NCBI RefSeq assembly: GCF_916618955.1
Contig: NZ_OU745390.1
Span: forward strand, 558,001 to 622,000
From: Pseudomonas sp. Marseille-Q3773
GTDB taxonomy: Bacteria > Pseudomonadota > Gammaproteobacteria > Pseudomonadales > Pseudomonadaceae
Length of the DNA stretch: 64,000 bases
Direction of reading: 5' to 3'
Of this stretch, positions 25,571 to 37,461 are shown piece after piece (positions within the stretch are counted from its first letter, which is position 1; every line of letters starts with the position of its first letter). The notes below the pieces were generated by a model, which was not told the origin of the DNA, did not search any database, and saw only the letters and a list, made by a program, of their open reading frames with translations. The position numbers and the translations under genes were made by a program.

Positions 25571-25902
25571 GTTGTCTTCCTCGTCATCGCAAGGGGTGGC
25601 GAACAGCAGGGCAGTATTGATTTGCATGGACAAGGCTCGGATCAAAGGAAACGGAAAAAGAATTCTGACAGTCTTGTCGCCAGGCATAAACGTAAAGTTA
25701 CCGGCCCTTGACCGAAATTGTCGCAGCGCTGCAAGCCTGAATGACCGATCAGTCGGTAAGCTTCGGCGAGCCCTGGGCGTGCCTGCGCACGTTCAACGCC
25801 TGGTTTTACCGTTCGCCTTGCCACGGGTTGGCTATCGTTGATCCGTACATGGCGCACGCAGCGACGCTTCAACTATTACAAAGCCCAAGCGGAGTACCAC
25901 AG
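25571..25902. promoter_or_regulatory. control region between the small gene and gdhB, with TetR-like dyad
   Basis: This 332-bp gap must hold the promoters of both flanking genes. One symmetric site stands out: ACCGA-TCAG-TCGGT at 25744-25757, a 5-4-5 inverted repeat of the kind TetR-family repressors bind, about 145 bp before the gdhB start. An open frame from 25741 continues into gdhB, but its predicted residues look non-coding and the family's N-terminus begins at 25903. Confidence 0.4.
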
Positions 25903-28900
25903 ATGGCGTTCTTCACCGCAGCCAGCAAAGCCGACTTCCAGCATCAACTGCAAGCGGCCCTGGCGCAGCACATCAGCGAACAGTCCCTGCCACAAGTGGC
26001 GCTGTTCGCCGAGCAGTTCTTCGGCATCATCTCTCTGGACGAACTCACCCAGCGCAGGCTTTCCGACCTGGCCGGCTGCACCCTTTCAGCCTGGCGCATC
26101 ATCGAACGTTTCGACCCCGACTACCCGCAAGTGCGGGTGTACAACCCCGATTACGAGCGCAATGGCTGGCAATCGACCCACTCGGTGGTCGAGGTGCTGC
26201 ACCACGACCTGCCGTTCCTGGTCGACTCGGTACGCACCGAGCTCAACCGCCGTGGCTACAGCATTCATACCCTGCAGACCACCGTGCTCAGCGTGCGTCG
26301 TGGTGCCAAGGGCGAATTGCTCGAACTGCTGCCCAAGGGTACCCAGGGCGAGGGCGTGCGCCATGAGTCGCTGATGTACCTGGAGATCGACCGTTGCGCC
26401 AATGCCGCCGAGCTGACAGTGCTGGCCCGCGAGATCGAGCAGGTGCTGGCCGAGGTGCGCGTGGTGGTGGCCGACTTCGAACCGATGAAGGCCAAGCTGC
26501 GCGAAGTGCTGGCGCAGGTGGAGCAGACCGCCTTTGCCCCGGCGCAGCACGAAAAGGGCGAAGTCAAGGCATTCCTCGAGTGGCTGCTGGACAACCACTT
26601 CACCTTCCTCGGCTATGAAGAATTTACCGTCCAAGGCAACGCCGATGGCGGCCAGATGGTCTACGACGAGCAGTCGTTCCTCGGCCTGCCACGCCGCTTG
26701 CGCGTAGGCCTGACCAGCGACGAGCTGCGCATCGAAGACTACGCCGTGGCCTACCTCAACGAGCCGCTGCTGCTGTCGTTCGCCAAGGCCGCGCTGCCCA
26801 GCCGCGTACACCGCCCGGCGTACCCGGACTACGTGTCGATCCGCCAGCTGGACGCCGATGGCAAGGTCATCAAGGAGCACCGCTTCATGGGGCTGTACAC
26901 CTCGTCGGTGTATGGCGAAAGCGTGCATGCCATTCCTTATATCCGGGTCAAGGTCAACGAAGTCGAGCGCCGCTCGGGCTTCGACCCCAAGGCCCACCTG
27001 GGCAAGGAACTGGCCCAGGTGCTGGAAGTGCTGCCGCGCGACGACCTGTTCCAGACGCCGATCGACGAGCTGTTCAGCACCGTCATGTCGATCGTGCAGA
27101 TCCAGGAACGCAACAAGATCCGTGTGTTCCTGCGCAAGGACCCGTACGGCCGCTTCTGCTACTGCCTGGCCTACGTGCCGCGGGAGATCTACTCCACCGA
27201 AGTACGGCAGAAGATCCAGCAGGTCCTGATGGAGCGCCTGAAGGCCAGCGACTGCGAGTTCTGGACCTTCTTCTCCGAGTCGGTGCTGGCGCGCGTGCAG
27301 CTGATCCTGCGGGTAGACCCGAAGAACCGCATCGACATCGACCCGCAGCAGCTGGAACGCGAAGTGATCCAGGCCTGCCGTTCCTGGCACGACGACTACT
27401 CCGCGCTGGTGATCGAGAACTTTGGTGAAGCCCAGGGCACCAACATCCTCGCCGATTTCCCCAAGGGCTTCCCGGCGGGCTACCGCGAACGCTTCGCCGC
27501 GCACTCGGCGGTGGTCGACCTGCAGCACGTGCTGAACCTGTCGGAAAGCAAGCCGCTGGCGATGAGCTTCTACCAGCCGCTGACCCAGGTCGGCGAGCGT
27601 ATCCTGCATTGCAAGCTGTACCACGCCGATACGCCGCTGGCGCTGTCCGATGTGCTGCCGATCCTGGAAAACCTCGGCCTGCGCGTGCTCGGCGAGTTCC
27701 CGTACCGGCTGCGCCATGCCAGCGGCCGCGAGTACTGGATCCACGACTTCGCCTTCACCTACAGCGAAGGCCTGAGCCTGGATATCCAGCAGCTCAACGA
27801 CATCCTCCAGGACGCCTTCATCCATATCGTCCGTGGCGATGCCGAGAACGACGCCTTCAACCGCCTGGTACTGACCGCCGGCCTGCCTTGGCGTGACGTG
27901 GCGCTGCTGCGCGCCTACGCCCGCTACCTGAAGCAGATCCGCCTGGGCTTCGACCTGGGTTATATCGCCAGCACCCTGAACAACCACACCGACATCGCCC
28001 GCGAACTGACCCGGCTGTTCAAGACCCGCTTCTACCTGGCGCGCAAGCTCACCCAGGAAGACCTGGACGACAAGCAGCAGCGCCTGGAGCAGGCCATCCT
28101 GACCGCGCTGGACGATGTGCAGGTGCTCAACGAAGACCGCATCCTGCGCCGCTACCTGGACCTGATCAAGGCCACCCTGCGCACCAACTTCTACCAGCCG
28201 GATGCCAACGGCCAGAACAAGTCGTACTTCAGCTTCAAGTTCAACCCCAAGCTGATCCCCGAGCTGCCCAAGCCGGTGCCCAAGTTCGAGATCTTCGTCT
28301 ACTCGCCACGGGTCGAGGGCGTGCACCTGCGCTTCGGCAACGTGGCCCGCGGCGGCCTGCGCTGGTCCGACCGCGAGGAAGACTTCCGCACCGAGGTGCT
28401 GGGCCTGGTGAAAGCCCAGCAGGTGAAGAACTCGGTGATCGTGCCGGTCGGCGCCAAGGGCGGCTTCCTGCCGCGTCGCCTGCCGCTGGGCGGCAGCCGC
28501 GACGAGATCGCGGCCGAAGGCGTGGCGTGCTACCGCATCTTTATTTCCGGCCTGCTCGACATAACCGACAACCTCAAGGACGGTGGCGTGGTGCCGCCGG
28601 CCAACGTGGTGCGCCATGATGATGACGACCCGTACCTGGTGGTGGCGGCCGACAAAGGCACCGCGACCTTCTCCGACATCGCCAACGGCATTGCCATCGA
28701 CTACGGCTTCTGGCTGGGCGACGCCTTCGCCTCGGGCGGTTCGGCCGGTTACGACCACAAGAAGATGGGCATCACCGCACGCGGTGCCTGGGTTGGTGTG
28801 CAGCGCCACTTCCGCGAGCGCGGCATCAATGTGCAGGAAGACCCGATCACCGTGATCGGCATTGGTGACATGGCCGGCGACGTGTTCGGCAACGGCCTGC

Positions 28901-30768
28901 TGATGTCCGACAAGCTGCAACTGGTGGCTGCCTTCAACCACTTGCATATCTTCATCGACCCGAACCCGGAGCCGGCCTCCAGCTTTGCCGAACGCAAGCG
29001 CCTGTTCGACCTGCCGCGTTCGGCCTGGACCGACTACGACACCAGCATCATGTCCGAAGGCGGCGGGATCTTCCCGCGCAGTGCCAAGAGCATCGCCATC
29101 AGCCCGCAGATGAAAGAGCGCTTCGCCATCGAAGCCGACCGCCTGACCCCGACCGAGCTGCTCAACGCGCTGCTCAAGGCCCCGGTGGACCTGCTGTGGA
29201 ACGGTGGCATCGGTACCTACGTCAAGGCCAGCACCGAAAGCCACGCCGATGTCGGCGACAAGGCCAACGATGCACTGCGGGTCAACGGCAACGAACTGCG
29301 CTGCAAAGTGGTGGGCGAGGGCGGCAACCTGGGCATGACCCAGCTTGGCCGGGTCGAGTTCGGCCTCAACGGCGGTGCCACCAACACCGACTTCATCGAC
29401 AACGCCGGTGGCGTGGACTGCTCCGACCACGAGGTCAACATCAAGATCCTGCTCAATGAAGTGGTGCAGGGTGGCGACATGACCGAGAAGCAGCGCAACC
29501 AGCTGCTGGGCAGCATGACCGACGAAGTGGCCGGCCTGGTGCTGGGCAACAACTACAAGCAGACCCAGGCGCTGTCGCTGGCAGCCCGCCGCGCCCGCGA
29601 GCGGATTGCCGAATACAAGCGCCTGATGGCCGACCTGGAAGCCCGTGGCAAGCTGGACCGCGCCATCGAATTCCTGCCGTCCGAAGAGCAGCTGGCCGAA
29701 CGCCTGGCCGCTGGCCAGGGCCTGACCCGCGCCGAGCTGTCGGTATTGATCTCGTACAGCAAGATCGACCTCAAGGAGCAACTGCTCAAGTCGCTGGTGC
29801 CGGACGACGATTACCTGACCCGCGACATGGAAACCGCCTTCCCGCCGTCGCTGGTCAGCAAGTTCGCCGAGGCCATGCGCCGCCACCGCCTGAAGCGCGA
29901 GATCGTCAGCACCCAGATCGCCAACGACCTGGTCAACAACATGGGCATCACCTTCGTCCAGCGCCTGAAGGAATCGACCGGCATGAGCCCGGCGAACGTG
30001 GCCGGGGCCTATGTGATCGTACGCGACATCTTCCACCTGCCGCACTGGTTCCGCCAGATCGAGGCACTCGACTACCAGGTGCCGGCGGAAGTCCAGCTGA
30101 CCCTGATGGACGAGCTGATGCGCCTGGGCCGCCGGGCTACCCGCTGGTTCCTGCGCAGCCGCCGCAACGAGCAGGACGCCGGGCGCGACGCCGCGCACTT
30201 CGGGCCGAAGATCGCGCAGCTGGGGCTCAAGCTCGACGAGCTGCTCGAAGGGCCGACCCGCGAGCGCTGGATGGTGCGTTACCAGGGCTTCGTCGAGGCT
30301 GGGGTGCCGGAGTTGCTGGCGCGCATGGTGGCGGGTACCAGCCATCTGTACACCTTGCTGCCGATCATCGAGGCGGCTGATGTGACCGGGCATGACCCGG
30401 CGCAGGTGGCCAAGGCGTTCTTCGCCGTGGGCAGCGCGCTGGACCTGACCTGGTATCTGCAGGAGATCAGCAACCTGCCGGTGGAGAACAACTGGCAGGC
30501 CCTGGCCCGCGAAGCCTTCCGCGACGATATCGACCTGCAGCAGCGGGCGATCACCATCTCGGTACTGCAGATGGCCGACGGGCCGGAAGACATGGACGCC
30601 CGTGTGGCGCTGTGGGCCGAGCAGCACCGGGTGATGGTGGAGCGCTGGCGCGCCATGCTTGACGACCTGCGTAACGCCACCGCTACCGACTATGCGATGT
30701 ACGCGGTGGCCAACCGCGAGCTGGTCGACCTGGCCATGAGCGGACAGGCGGCGGTGGTGCCGTCCTGA
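25903..30768 (+). CDS. gdhB: large NAD-dependent glutamate dehydrogenase (about 180 kDa type)
   Basis: A 1621-residue enzyme, the normal size for this class, converting L-glutamate plus NAD+ to 2-oxoglutarate and ammonia. GGAG at 25891-25894 precedes ATG 25903. The N-terminal 700 residues hold the ACT-like regulatory domains (FDPDYPQVRVYNPDYE, LPFLVDSVRTELNRRGYSIH). The catalytic domain follows: NVARGGLRWSDREEDFRTEVLGLVKAQQVKN, VGAKGGFLPRRLP, VIGIGDMAGDVFGNGLLMS, and EGGGIFPRSAKSI. The C-terminal domain ends near the strong terminator. Monocistronic. In pseudomonads this enzyme mainly runs catabolically, with arginine and other ligands acting on the regulatory regions (known for the family). 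Confidence 0.96.
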   Translation: MAFFTAASKADFQHQLQAALAQHISEQSLPQVALFAEQFFGIISLDELTQRRLSDLAGCTLSAWRIIERFDPDYPQVRVYNPDYERNGWQSTHSVVEVLHHDLPFLVDSVRTELNRRGYSIHTLQTTVLSVRRGAKGELLELLPKGTQGEGVRHESLMYLEIDRCANAAELTVLAREIEQVLAEVRVVVADFEPMKAKLREVLAQVEQTAFAPAQHEKGEVKAFLEWLLDNHFTFLGYEEFTVQGNADGGQMVYDEQSFLGLPRRLRVGLTSDELRIEDYAVAYLNEPLLLSFAKAALPSRVHRPAYPDYVSIRQLDADGKVIKEHRFMGLYTSSVYGESVHAIPYIRVKVNEVERRSGFDPKAHLGKELAQVLEVLPRDDLFQTPIDELFSTVMSIVQIQERNKIRVFLRKDPYGRFCYCLAYVPREIYSTEVRQKIQQVLMERLKASDCEFWTFFSESVLARVQLILRVDPKNRIDIDPQQLEREVIQACRSWHDDYSALVIENFGEAQGTNILADFPKGFPAGYRERFAAHSAVVDLQHVLNLSESKPLAMSFYQPLTQVGERILHCKLYHADTPLALSDVLPILENLGLRVLGEFPYRLRHASGREYWIHDFAFTYSEGLSLDIQQLNDILQDAFIHIVRGDAENDAFNRLVLTAGLPWRDVALLRAYARYLKQIRLGFDLGYIASTLNNHTDIARELTRLFKTRFYLARKLTQEDLDDKQQRLEQAILTALDDVQVLNEDRILRRYLDLIKATLRTNFYQPDANGQNKSYFSFKFNPKLIPELPKPVPKFEIFVYSPRVEGVHLRFGNVARGGLRWSDREEDFRTEVLGLVKAQQVKNSVIVPVGAKGGFLPRRLPLGGSRDEIAAEGVACYRIFISGLLDITDNLKDGGVVPPANVVRHDDDDPYLVVAADKGTATFSDIANGIAIDYGFWLGDAFASGGSAGYDHKKMGITARGAWVGVQRHFRERGINVQEDPITVIGIGDMAGDVFGNGLLMSDKLQLVAAFNHLHIFIDPNPEPASSFAERKRLFDLPRSAWTDYDTSIMSEGGGIFPRSAKSIAISPQMKERFAIEADRLTPTELLNALLKAPVDLLWNGGIGTYVKASTESHADVGDKANDALRVNGNELRCKVVGEGGNLGMTQLGRVEFGLNGGATNTDFIDNAGGVDCSDHEVNIKILLNEVVQGGDMTEKQRNQLLGSMTDEVAGLVLGNNYKQTQALSLAARRARERIAEYKRLMADLEARGKLDRAIEFLPSEEQLAERLAAGQGLTRAELSVLISYSKIDLKEQLLKSLVPDDDYLTRDMETAFPPSLVSKFAEAMRRHRLKREIVSTQIANDLVNNMGITFVQRLKESTGMSPANVAGAYVIVRDIFHLPHWFRQIEALDYQVPAEVQLTLMDELMRLGRRATRWFLRSRRNEQDAGRDAAHFGPKIAQLGLKLDELLEGPTRERWMVRYQGFVEAGVPELLARMVAGTSHLYTLLPIIEAADVTGHDPAQVAKAFFAVGSALDLTWYLQEISNLPVENNWQALAREAFRDDIDLQQRAITISVLQMADGPEDMDARVALWAEQHRVMVERWRAMLDDLRNATATDYAMYAVANRELVDLAMSGQAAVVPS

Positions 30769-30790
30769 GTCAGATGACGCGGTAAGAAGA

Positions 30791-30820
30791 AAGCCCCGGC
30801 AGCGATGCCGGGGCTTTTTG
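30791..30820 (+). terminator. rho-independent terminator of gdhB
   Basis: AAGCCCCGGC (30791-30800), a 6-base loop and GCCGGGGCTT (30807-30816) form a 10-bp perfect stem running into a T-run, 23 bp after the gdhB stop codon. Confidence 0.95.
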
Positions 30821-30836
30821 TATTCCTGTGCTGGCC

Positions 30837-30925
30837 CTTTCGCGGGTAAACCCGCTCCCACAGGGATATCACAAGGCTTCAGGGCAGTGAGGTCCCTGTG
30901 GGAGCGGGTTTACCCGCGAAGAGGC
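30837..30925. repeat. REP inverted pair
   Basis: cgcgggtaaacccgctccca (30841 onward) and its inverse gggagcgggtttacccgcg (30899 onward) face each other in the convergent gap between gdhB and ppsR, just beyond the gdhB terminator. Confidence 0.9.
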
Positions 30926-30930
30926 AGGTT

Positions 30931-31749
30931 TTACTTGAACCTGCGCTCCACCCCTTTTTCCACCAGAATCTTCGCCGAAATCTCTTCCACCGAAAAGTGC
31001 GTGGAATTGATATGTGGAATGTTCTCCCGGCGGAACAGGCTCTCCACCTCGCGCACTTCGAATTCGCACTGGGCAAAGCTCGAATAGCGGCTGTTGGGTT
31101 TGCGCTCGTGGCGGATGGCGGTGAGGCGGTCGGGGTCGATGGTCAGGCCGAACAGCTTGTTGTGGTGCTTTTTCAACACGGCCGGCAACTGCAGGCGCTC
31201 CATGTCGTCTTCGGTCAGCGGGTAGTTGGCGGCACGGATGCCAAACTGCATGGCCATGTACAGGCAGGTCGGGGTCTTGCCGCAGCGCGACACGCCTACC
31301 AGGATCAAGTCAGCCTTGTCGTAGTAGTGGGTGCGCGCGCCATCGTCGTTGTCCAGGGCGAAGTTGACCGCCTCGATGCGCTCCATGTAGTTGGAATTGC
31401 CGCCAATCGAGTGCGATTTACCGACGGAATACGACGAATGGGCAGTCAATTCCTGTTCGAGCGGGGATAAAAACGAAGAAAAGATGTCGATCATGAAGCC
31501 GTTCGAGGTCGCCAGGATTTCCCGGATGTCCTGATTGACGATGGTGTCGAAGATGATCGGGCGCACACCGTCGCGCTCGGCGGCGGCATTGATCTGCTGG
31601 ACCATGGTGCGTGCCTTGTCCGGCGAATCGATGTAGGGACGAGTGAATTTATTGAAAGGAATGCTCTCGAATTGAGCGAGCAGACTCTGGCCCAGGGTTT
31701 CGGCAGTAATGCCGGTGCCGTCGGAGATGAAGAACGCGGTTCGTTTCAT
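30931..31749 (-). CDS. ppsR: PEP synthase regulatory protein (bifunctional kinase/pyrophosphorylase)
   Basis: A 272-residue DUF299-family protein starting at 31749 ([27 protein letters not shown]). The P-loop-like motif [19 protein letters not shown] (near residue 152) and the C-terminal [41 protein letters not shown] are diagnostic. The enzyme inactivates PEP synthase by ADP-dependent phosphorylation of a Thr next to the catalytic His and reactivates it by Pi-dependent dephosphorylation. It is divergent from its target ppsA with a 177-bp gap, the usual pseudomonad layout. Twenty-seven codons upstream of this Met are open but do not match the family. Confidence 0.95.
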   Translation of the reverse strand: MKRTAFFISDGTGITAETLGQSLLAQFESIPFNKFTRPYIDSPDKARTMVQQINAAAERDGVRPIIFDTIVNQDIREILATSNGFMIDIFSSFLSPLEQELTAHSSYSVGKSHSIGGNSNYMERIEAVNFALDNDDGARTHYYDKADLILVGVSRCGKTPTCLYMAMQFGIRAANYPLTEDDMERLQLPAVLKKHHNKLFGLTIDPDRLTAIRHERKPNSRYSSFAQCEFEVREVESLFRRENIPHINSTHFSVEEISAKILVEKGVERRFK

Positions 31750-31926
31750 TTGCGATCTGGGCCTTAAGCTGATGACGTTTCTTGGATATGATAAGTTCGG
31801 TTTGCCGAATGCGGCTGTCGGCATTCTCACTTATTTTCCATGTACAGGCCACAAGCGTCCGGCCAAGTCAATGAAGGCAGGCGGGCGCCCTTGAGCTTTT
31901 CCAACACAGTTAGTGGAGAGATCACC

Positions 31927-34302
<2,376 letters not shown>

Positions 34303-34313
34303 CGCAGTAGAAC

Positions 34314-34346
34314 GCGGGGGGACGTCTGGCGTACCCCCGCCTGGTT
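34314..34346 (+). terminator. first terminator after ppsA
   Basis: GCGGGGG (34314-34320) pairs with CCCCCGC (34334-34340) around a 13-base loop, followed by CTGGTTTTTC. It starts 12 bp after the ppsA stop. Confidence 0.75.
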
Positions 34347-34352
34347 TTTCCA

Positions 34353-34386
34353 GGGCGAGCTCCAGCAATGGATCCCGCCCTTTTTT
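34353..34386 (+). terminator. second terminator after ppsA
   Basis: GGGCG (34353-34357) pairs with CGCCC (34376-34380), with an inner TCC/GGA extension (34361-34363 with 34369-34371), and is followed by six T. It overlaps an in-frame ATG at 34368, arguing that this ATG does not start the hydrolase. Confidence 0.65.
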
Positions 34387-34403
34387 ATGCACCAAGCAAT
34401 CTT

Positions 34404-35396
34404 ATGCAAAGCAGCAGCACTCTATTTCCCGTGGCCCTGCTCAGTGCCGAACGCCGCGGCGACCTCAGCGAAGACGTGTACCGGATCAAGGCTGGCAACG
34501 GTCCTGACCCCAGCGTCGAGTTGGCGGTGACCCGCCTGGGGCTGGCCGACCAGGGGCAGGCCCAGGGTACGCCGGTCATCCTTTTGCACGGCAGCTTTTC
34601 CAACCGTCGCTTCTGGTACTCGCCCAAGGGTGTCGGCCTGGGGGCCTTTCTCGCCCGTGCTGGCTTCGATGTGTGGATCCCGGAAATGCGTGGCCACGGC
34701 CTGTCGCCGCGCAACCGCGACTGGAAGCACAACAACGTTGCTGCCTATGCCCGAGATGACCTGCCGTTGATTGCCGCGTTCGTGCGTGAGCAGTCGGGCC
34801 AGGCGCCACACTGGGTCGGTCATTCGCTGGGCGGCACGACCCTGGCGGCGGCCCTGGGTGGTGGCTTTCTGAAGGCTGGGCAGGTAGCCAGCGTGGCGTT
34901 GTTCGGCACCCAGATCAGCCGCGTCTACTGGCCGTTGAAGGTGCCGCCGCTGGCCTGGGGAGCGAAGCTGCTGCTCAAGCGCTGGGGGCAGATCTCCGGG
35001 CCGCGCTTCAAGCGTGGGCCGGAGGACGAGCCGATTGGCCTGGCCCTGGAGAGCATGCGCTGGCATGGCCTGTTCGGGCGTTTTGGCGACAAGCACAACG
35101 ACTGGTGGGCCGGGCTTGCCGAGGTGGATGTGCCGTTGCTGGCGGTGGCCGGCGCGGGCGACTTCCAGGACCCGGTATGGGCTTGCCACAAGCTGTTCGA
35201 GCAGATAGGCGGGGAGCGCAAACAGTTTCTGCGGCTGGGCCGCGAAGAAGGCTTCGAAGCTTTCGGGCATGTCGACATGCTGGTGAGCAAGGCCGCGCAG
35301 CTGCAGGTGTGGCCGCTGGTGGAGCGTTGGCTGCGGGATCCGCTGGTGACGGTGCATGCGTCTACCGTGGCCGCAGGGCCTGTGCCTGTCAGCTGA
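34404..35396 (+). CDS. alpha/beta-fold hydrolase (putative esterase/lipase)
   Basis: A 330-residue serine hydrolase starting at 34404; the upstream ATG at 34368 lies inside a terminator hairpin. The oxyanion motif is PVILLHGSFSNRRFW, followed by FDVWIPEMRGHGLSPRNRDW. The nucleophile elbow is HWVGHSLGGTTLAAALGGG (Ser near residue 151), the likely acid lies in LLAVAGAGDFQDPVWACHKLF (Asp), and the His is in FGHVDMLVS near the C-terminus, so the triad is complete. No signal peptide is evident. It lies between ppsA and rraA, as in other pseudomonads, where it is annotated as a hydrolase of unknown substrate. Confidence 0.85.
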   Translation: MQSSSTLFPVALLSAERRGDLSEDVYRIKAGNGPDPSVELAVTRLGLADQGQAQGTPVILLHGSFSNRRFWYSPKGVGLGAFLARAGFDVWIPEMRGHGLSPRNRDWKHNNVAAYARDDLPLIAAFVREQSGQAPHWVGHSLGGTTLAAALGGGFLKAGQVASVALFGTQISRVYWPLKVPPLAWGAKLLLKRWGQISGPRFKRGPEDEPIGLALESMRWHGLFGRFGDKHNDWWAGLAEVDVPLLAVAGAGDFQDPVWACHKLFEQIGGERKQFLRLGREEGFEAFGHVDMLVSKAAQLQVWPLVERWLRDPLVTVHASTVAAGPVPVS

Positions 35397-35412
35397 ATGA
35401 ATTGCGCCTGTG

Positions 35413-35511
35413 CTGGCCTCTTCGCGGGTAAACCCGCTCCCACAAAGTCCTCACTGCACTCAAACCCGGTGGAGTTCCTGTGGGAGCGGGTTTACCCGCG
35501 AAGAGGCCGGT
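35413..35511. repeat. REP inverted pair
   Basis: tcttcgcgggtaaacccgct (35420 onward) and its inverse agcgggtttacccgcgaaga (near 35486) face each other, nearly identical to the pair at 30837-30925. It lies between the hydrolase gene and rraA. Confidence 0.9.
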
Positions 35512-35615
35512 CCAGGCAAAACACAACTGACTGCCTGGTCCCGGATGACTGCAATGGGCTCTACGGTGTAGCCTTGGCTGATACCCGCTTTCGTTGTGAC
35601 TGACAGGAGTTTCCC

Positions 35616-36107
35616 ATGCAGCATTACGTAACGCCCGACCTGTGTGACGCCTACCCGGACCTGGTGCAGGTGCTGGAACCGATGTTCAGCAATTTCGGTG
35701 GCCGCGATTCCTTCGGCGGCCAGATCGTCACCATCAAGTGCTTCGAGGACAATTCGCTGGTCAAGGAGCAGGTCGAGCTCGATGGCAAGGGCAAGGTCCT
35801 GGTGGTCGATGGCGGCGGGTCGCTGCGCCGTGCCTTGCTTGGCGACATGCTGGCGGAAAAGGCCGCGAAGAACGGCTGGGAAGGCCTGGTGATCTACGGT
35901 TGCGTGCGTGACGTCGACGTGCTGATCCAGACCGATGTCGGCGTGCAGGCCCTGGCCAGCCACCCGATGAAGACCGACAAGCGTGGCATCGGCGACCTGA
36001 ATGTGCCGGTGACTTTCGCCGGGGTGACCTTCCGCCCGGGCGAGTACGTCTATGCCGACAACAATGGCGTGCTGGTCTCGCCAAGCCCGCTGGAAATGCC
36101 GGAGTGA
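35616..36107 (+). CDS. rraA: RraA-family protein (regulator of RNase E activity / HMG aldolase fold)
   Basis: A 163-residue protein, the standard RraA length. ACAGGAG precedes ATG 35616. Signatures are [75 protein letters not shown] and [29 protein letters not shown]. In E. coli RraA binds RNase E and inhibits it. The same fold includes divalent-metal 4-hydroxy-4-methyl-2-oxoglutarate/oxaloacetate aldolases, and GxxRD here (GCVRDVD) keeps an aldolase-like Arg-Asp pair, so catalytic activity cannot be excluded. The downstream cmaX begins 28 bp after the stop. Confidence 0.92.
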   Translation: MQHYVTPDLCDAYPDLVQVLEPMFSNFGGRDSFGGQIVTIKCFEDNSLVKEQVELDGKGKVLVVDGGGSLRRALLGDMLAEKAAKNGWEGLVIYGCVRDVDVLIQTDVGVQALASHPMKTDKRGIGDLNVPVTFAGVTFRPGEYVYADNNGVLVSPSPLEMPE

Positions 36108-36134
36108 TGCGCCGCACGCGCTGATGGAGCTTTG

Positions 36135-37130
36135 ATGTTCGAGGAAGACAACGCGCAGTGGGGGCTGGTGCATGCCTTGGTGCTCGATGGCAAAGGCGGC
36201 GCGCGCTCGATTGCCCGTACCGAACTGGACAGCCTGCAGCTGCAACCTGGGCAGAGCCTGTGGTTGCACTGGGACCGCAGCCATCCGCAGACCCGCACCT
36301 GGCTGCTGCATGACAGCGGGCTCAGCGAGTTCGCCTGCGAGCTGCTGCTCGAGGAAAACACCCGCCCGCGCCTGCTGCCCCTGGCGGACGAGCAGCTGTT
36401 GCTGTTCCTGCGTGGGGTCAACCTCAACCCGGGGGCCGAGCCCGAAGACATGGTCTCGGTGCGCATCTTCGCCGAAGCGCAGCGGGTCATTTCGCTGCGC
36501 CTGCGGCCTTTGCGTGCCAGTGACGAAATTCTCCAGCAGCTCGAAGAGGGCAGGGGGCCGAAATCGGCTTCCGAACTCTTGCTGTTGATGGGCGAACTGC
36601 TGACGGAAAAGGTCCAGGCGCTGGTCAGCGACCTGTCCGAGCAGGTCGACCTGGAGGAAGAAAAGGTCGAATCCGACGAGCGGTACACACCGGAGAACGG
36701 TTGCCTGCAGCAGATTCGCCGGCGCGCTGCCAGCCTGCGCCGTTTTCTCGCCCCGCAGCGGGAAATCTACGCCCAGCTGTCGCGCAGCAAATGGAGCTGG
36801 TTCGCCAACGCCGACGCCGATTACTGGAACGAACTCAACAACAGCCTGATCCGCTACCTCGAAGAGCTGGAACTGGCTCGGGAACGCGCCGCGCTGGTGC
36901 TGGAGAGCCAGGATCGCCGACGCAGCGAGCGGATGAACCGGACCATGTACCGTTTCGGCATCATCACCTGCATCTTCCTGCCCATGAGCTTCGTCACCGG
37001 GCTGCTGGGCATCAATGTCGGCGGCATCCCGGGGGCGGAAAACCCCTATGGCTTCCTGTTCGCCTGCATCGTCGTGCTGGGGCTGGCGGTGGGGCAGTGG
37101 TGGCTGTTCCGCCGATTGCGGTGGGTATGA
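36135..37130 (+). CDS. cmaX: CorA/ZntB-family metal ion transporter CmaX
   Basis: A 331-residue member of the 2-TM GxN (CorA) family. The start at 36135 follows GGAG at 36126-36129. The large N-terminal cytosolic domain includes long charged helices (SELLLLMGELLTEKVQALVSDLSEQVDLEEEKV, LEELELARERAALVLESQDRRRSERMNRTMY). Two C-terminal helices, FGIITCIFLPMSFVTGLLGINVGGIPG and GFLFACIVVLGLAVGQWWLF, flank the GIN signature, which is more ZntB-like than the GMN of CorA. The substrate may be Zn2+ or Mg2+. In pseudomonads the gene (cmaX) is linked to crfX, cmpX, sigX and oprF, an envelope-stress cluster. Confidence 0.9.
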   Translation: MFEEDNAQWGLVHALVLDGKGGARSIARTELDSLQLQPGQSLWLHWDRSHPQTRTWLLHDSGLSEFACELLLEENTRPRLLPLADEQLLLFLRGVNLNPGAEPEDMVSVRIFAEAQRVISLRLRPLRASDEILQQLEEGRGPKSASELLLLMGELLTEKVQALVSDLSEQVDLEEEKVESDERYTPENGCLQQIRRRAASLRRFLAPQREIYAQLSRSKWSWFANADADYWNELNNSLIRYLEELELARERAALVLESQDRRRSERMNRTMYRFGIITCIFLPMSFVTGLLGINVGGIPGAENPYGFLFACIVVLGLAVGQWWLFRRLRWV

Positions 37131-37186
37131 ATGTGTGACCCATCGCCTTGCCATCTCGTCTCTGACTGACACTGCGCGAGGTGCCC

Positions 37187-37459
37187 ATGCACGATCCGTT
37201 TGAAGAATCCCTGCGTGACCTGCTCAAGGCGTCACCCTCCGGCAATGACCGGGACGACCGGGATGACGCCGCCTGCCTGGGTCGCGTGCTGAAAACTGCC
37301 AACCGTCAGGTTGGCGCCGGTGATCTGTTCAGCCTGCTTGGCCGCTGGAGCCAGGCGCTGCTGATCGCCGTGAACAATGGCGCGGCGCATGTTGCGCCGG
37401 TGCGTCGACACTCTTCCCGCAACGCTGCCAATGGCAGCAAAGCAGATAAGGCCGATTGA
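37187..37459 (+). CDS. crfX: CrfX-like small protein
   Basis: A 90-residue protein starting at 37187 after GCGAGG. The N-terminus is acidic and helical (MHDPFEESLRDLLKASPSG, then NDRDDRDDAACLGRVLKTAN), followed by a hydrophobic stretch (DLFSLLGRWSQALLIAVNNGAAHV) and a basic tail. No conserved catalytic motif. Position and size match crfX of the P. aeruginosa cmaX-crfX-cmpX-sigX-oprF cluster (from memory), a gene without known biochemical function but co-regulated with SigX. The stop is two bases before cmpX, so the two are co-translated. Confidence 0.78.
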   Translation: MHDPFEESLRDLLKASPSGNDRDDRDDAACLGRVLKTANRQVGAGDLFSLLGRWSQALLIAVNNGAAHVAPVRRHSSRNAANGSKADKAD

Positions 37460-37461
37460 AT

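Noticed and set aside
26086..30861. A 1591-codon open frame on the minus strand opposite gdhB
   Set aside because: It is the antisense of a gene with strong GC third-position bias, which removes stops in that frame. Its residues (rich in His, Gln, Val, Gly) match no family, while gdhB on the plus strand is complete.
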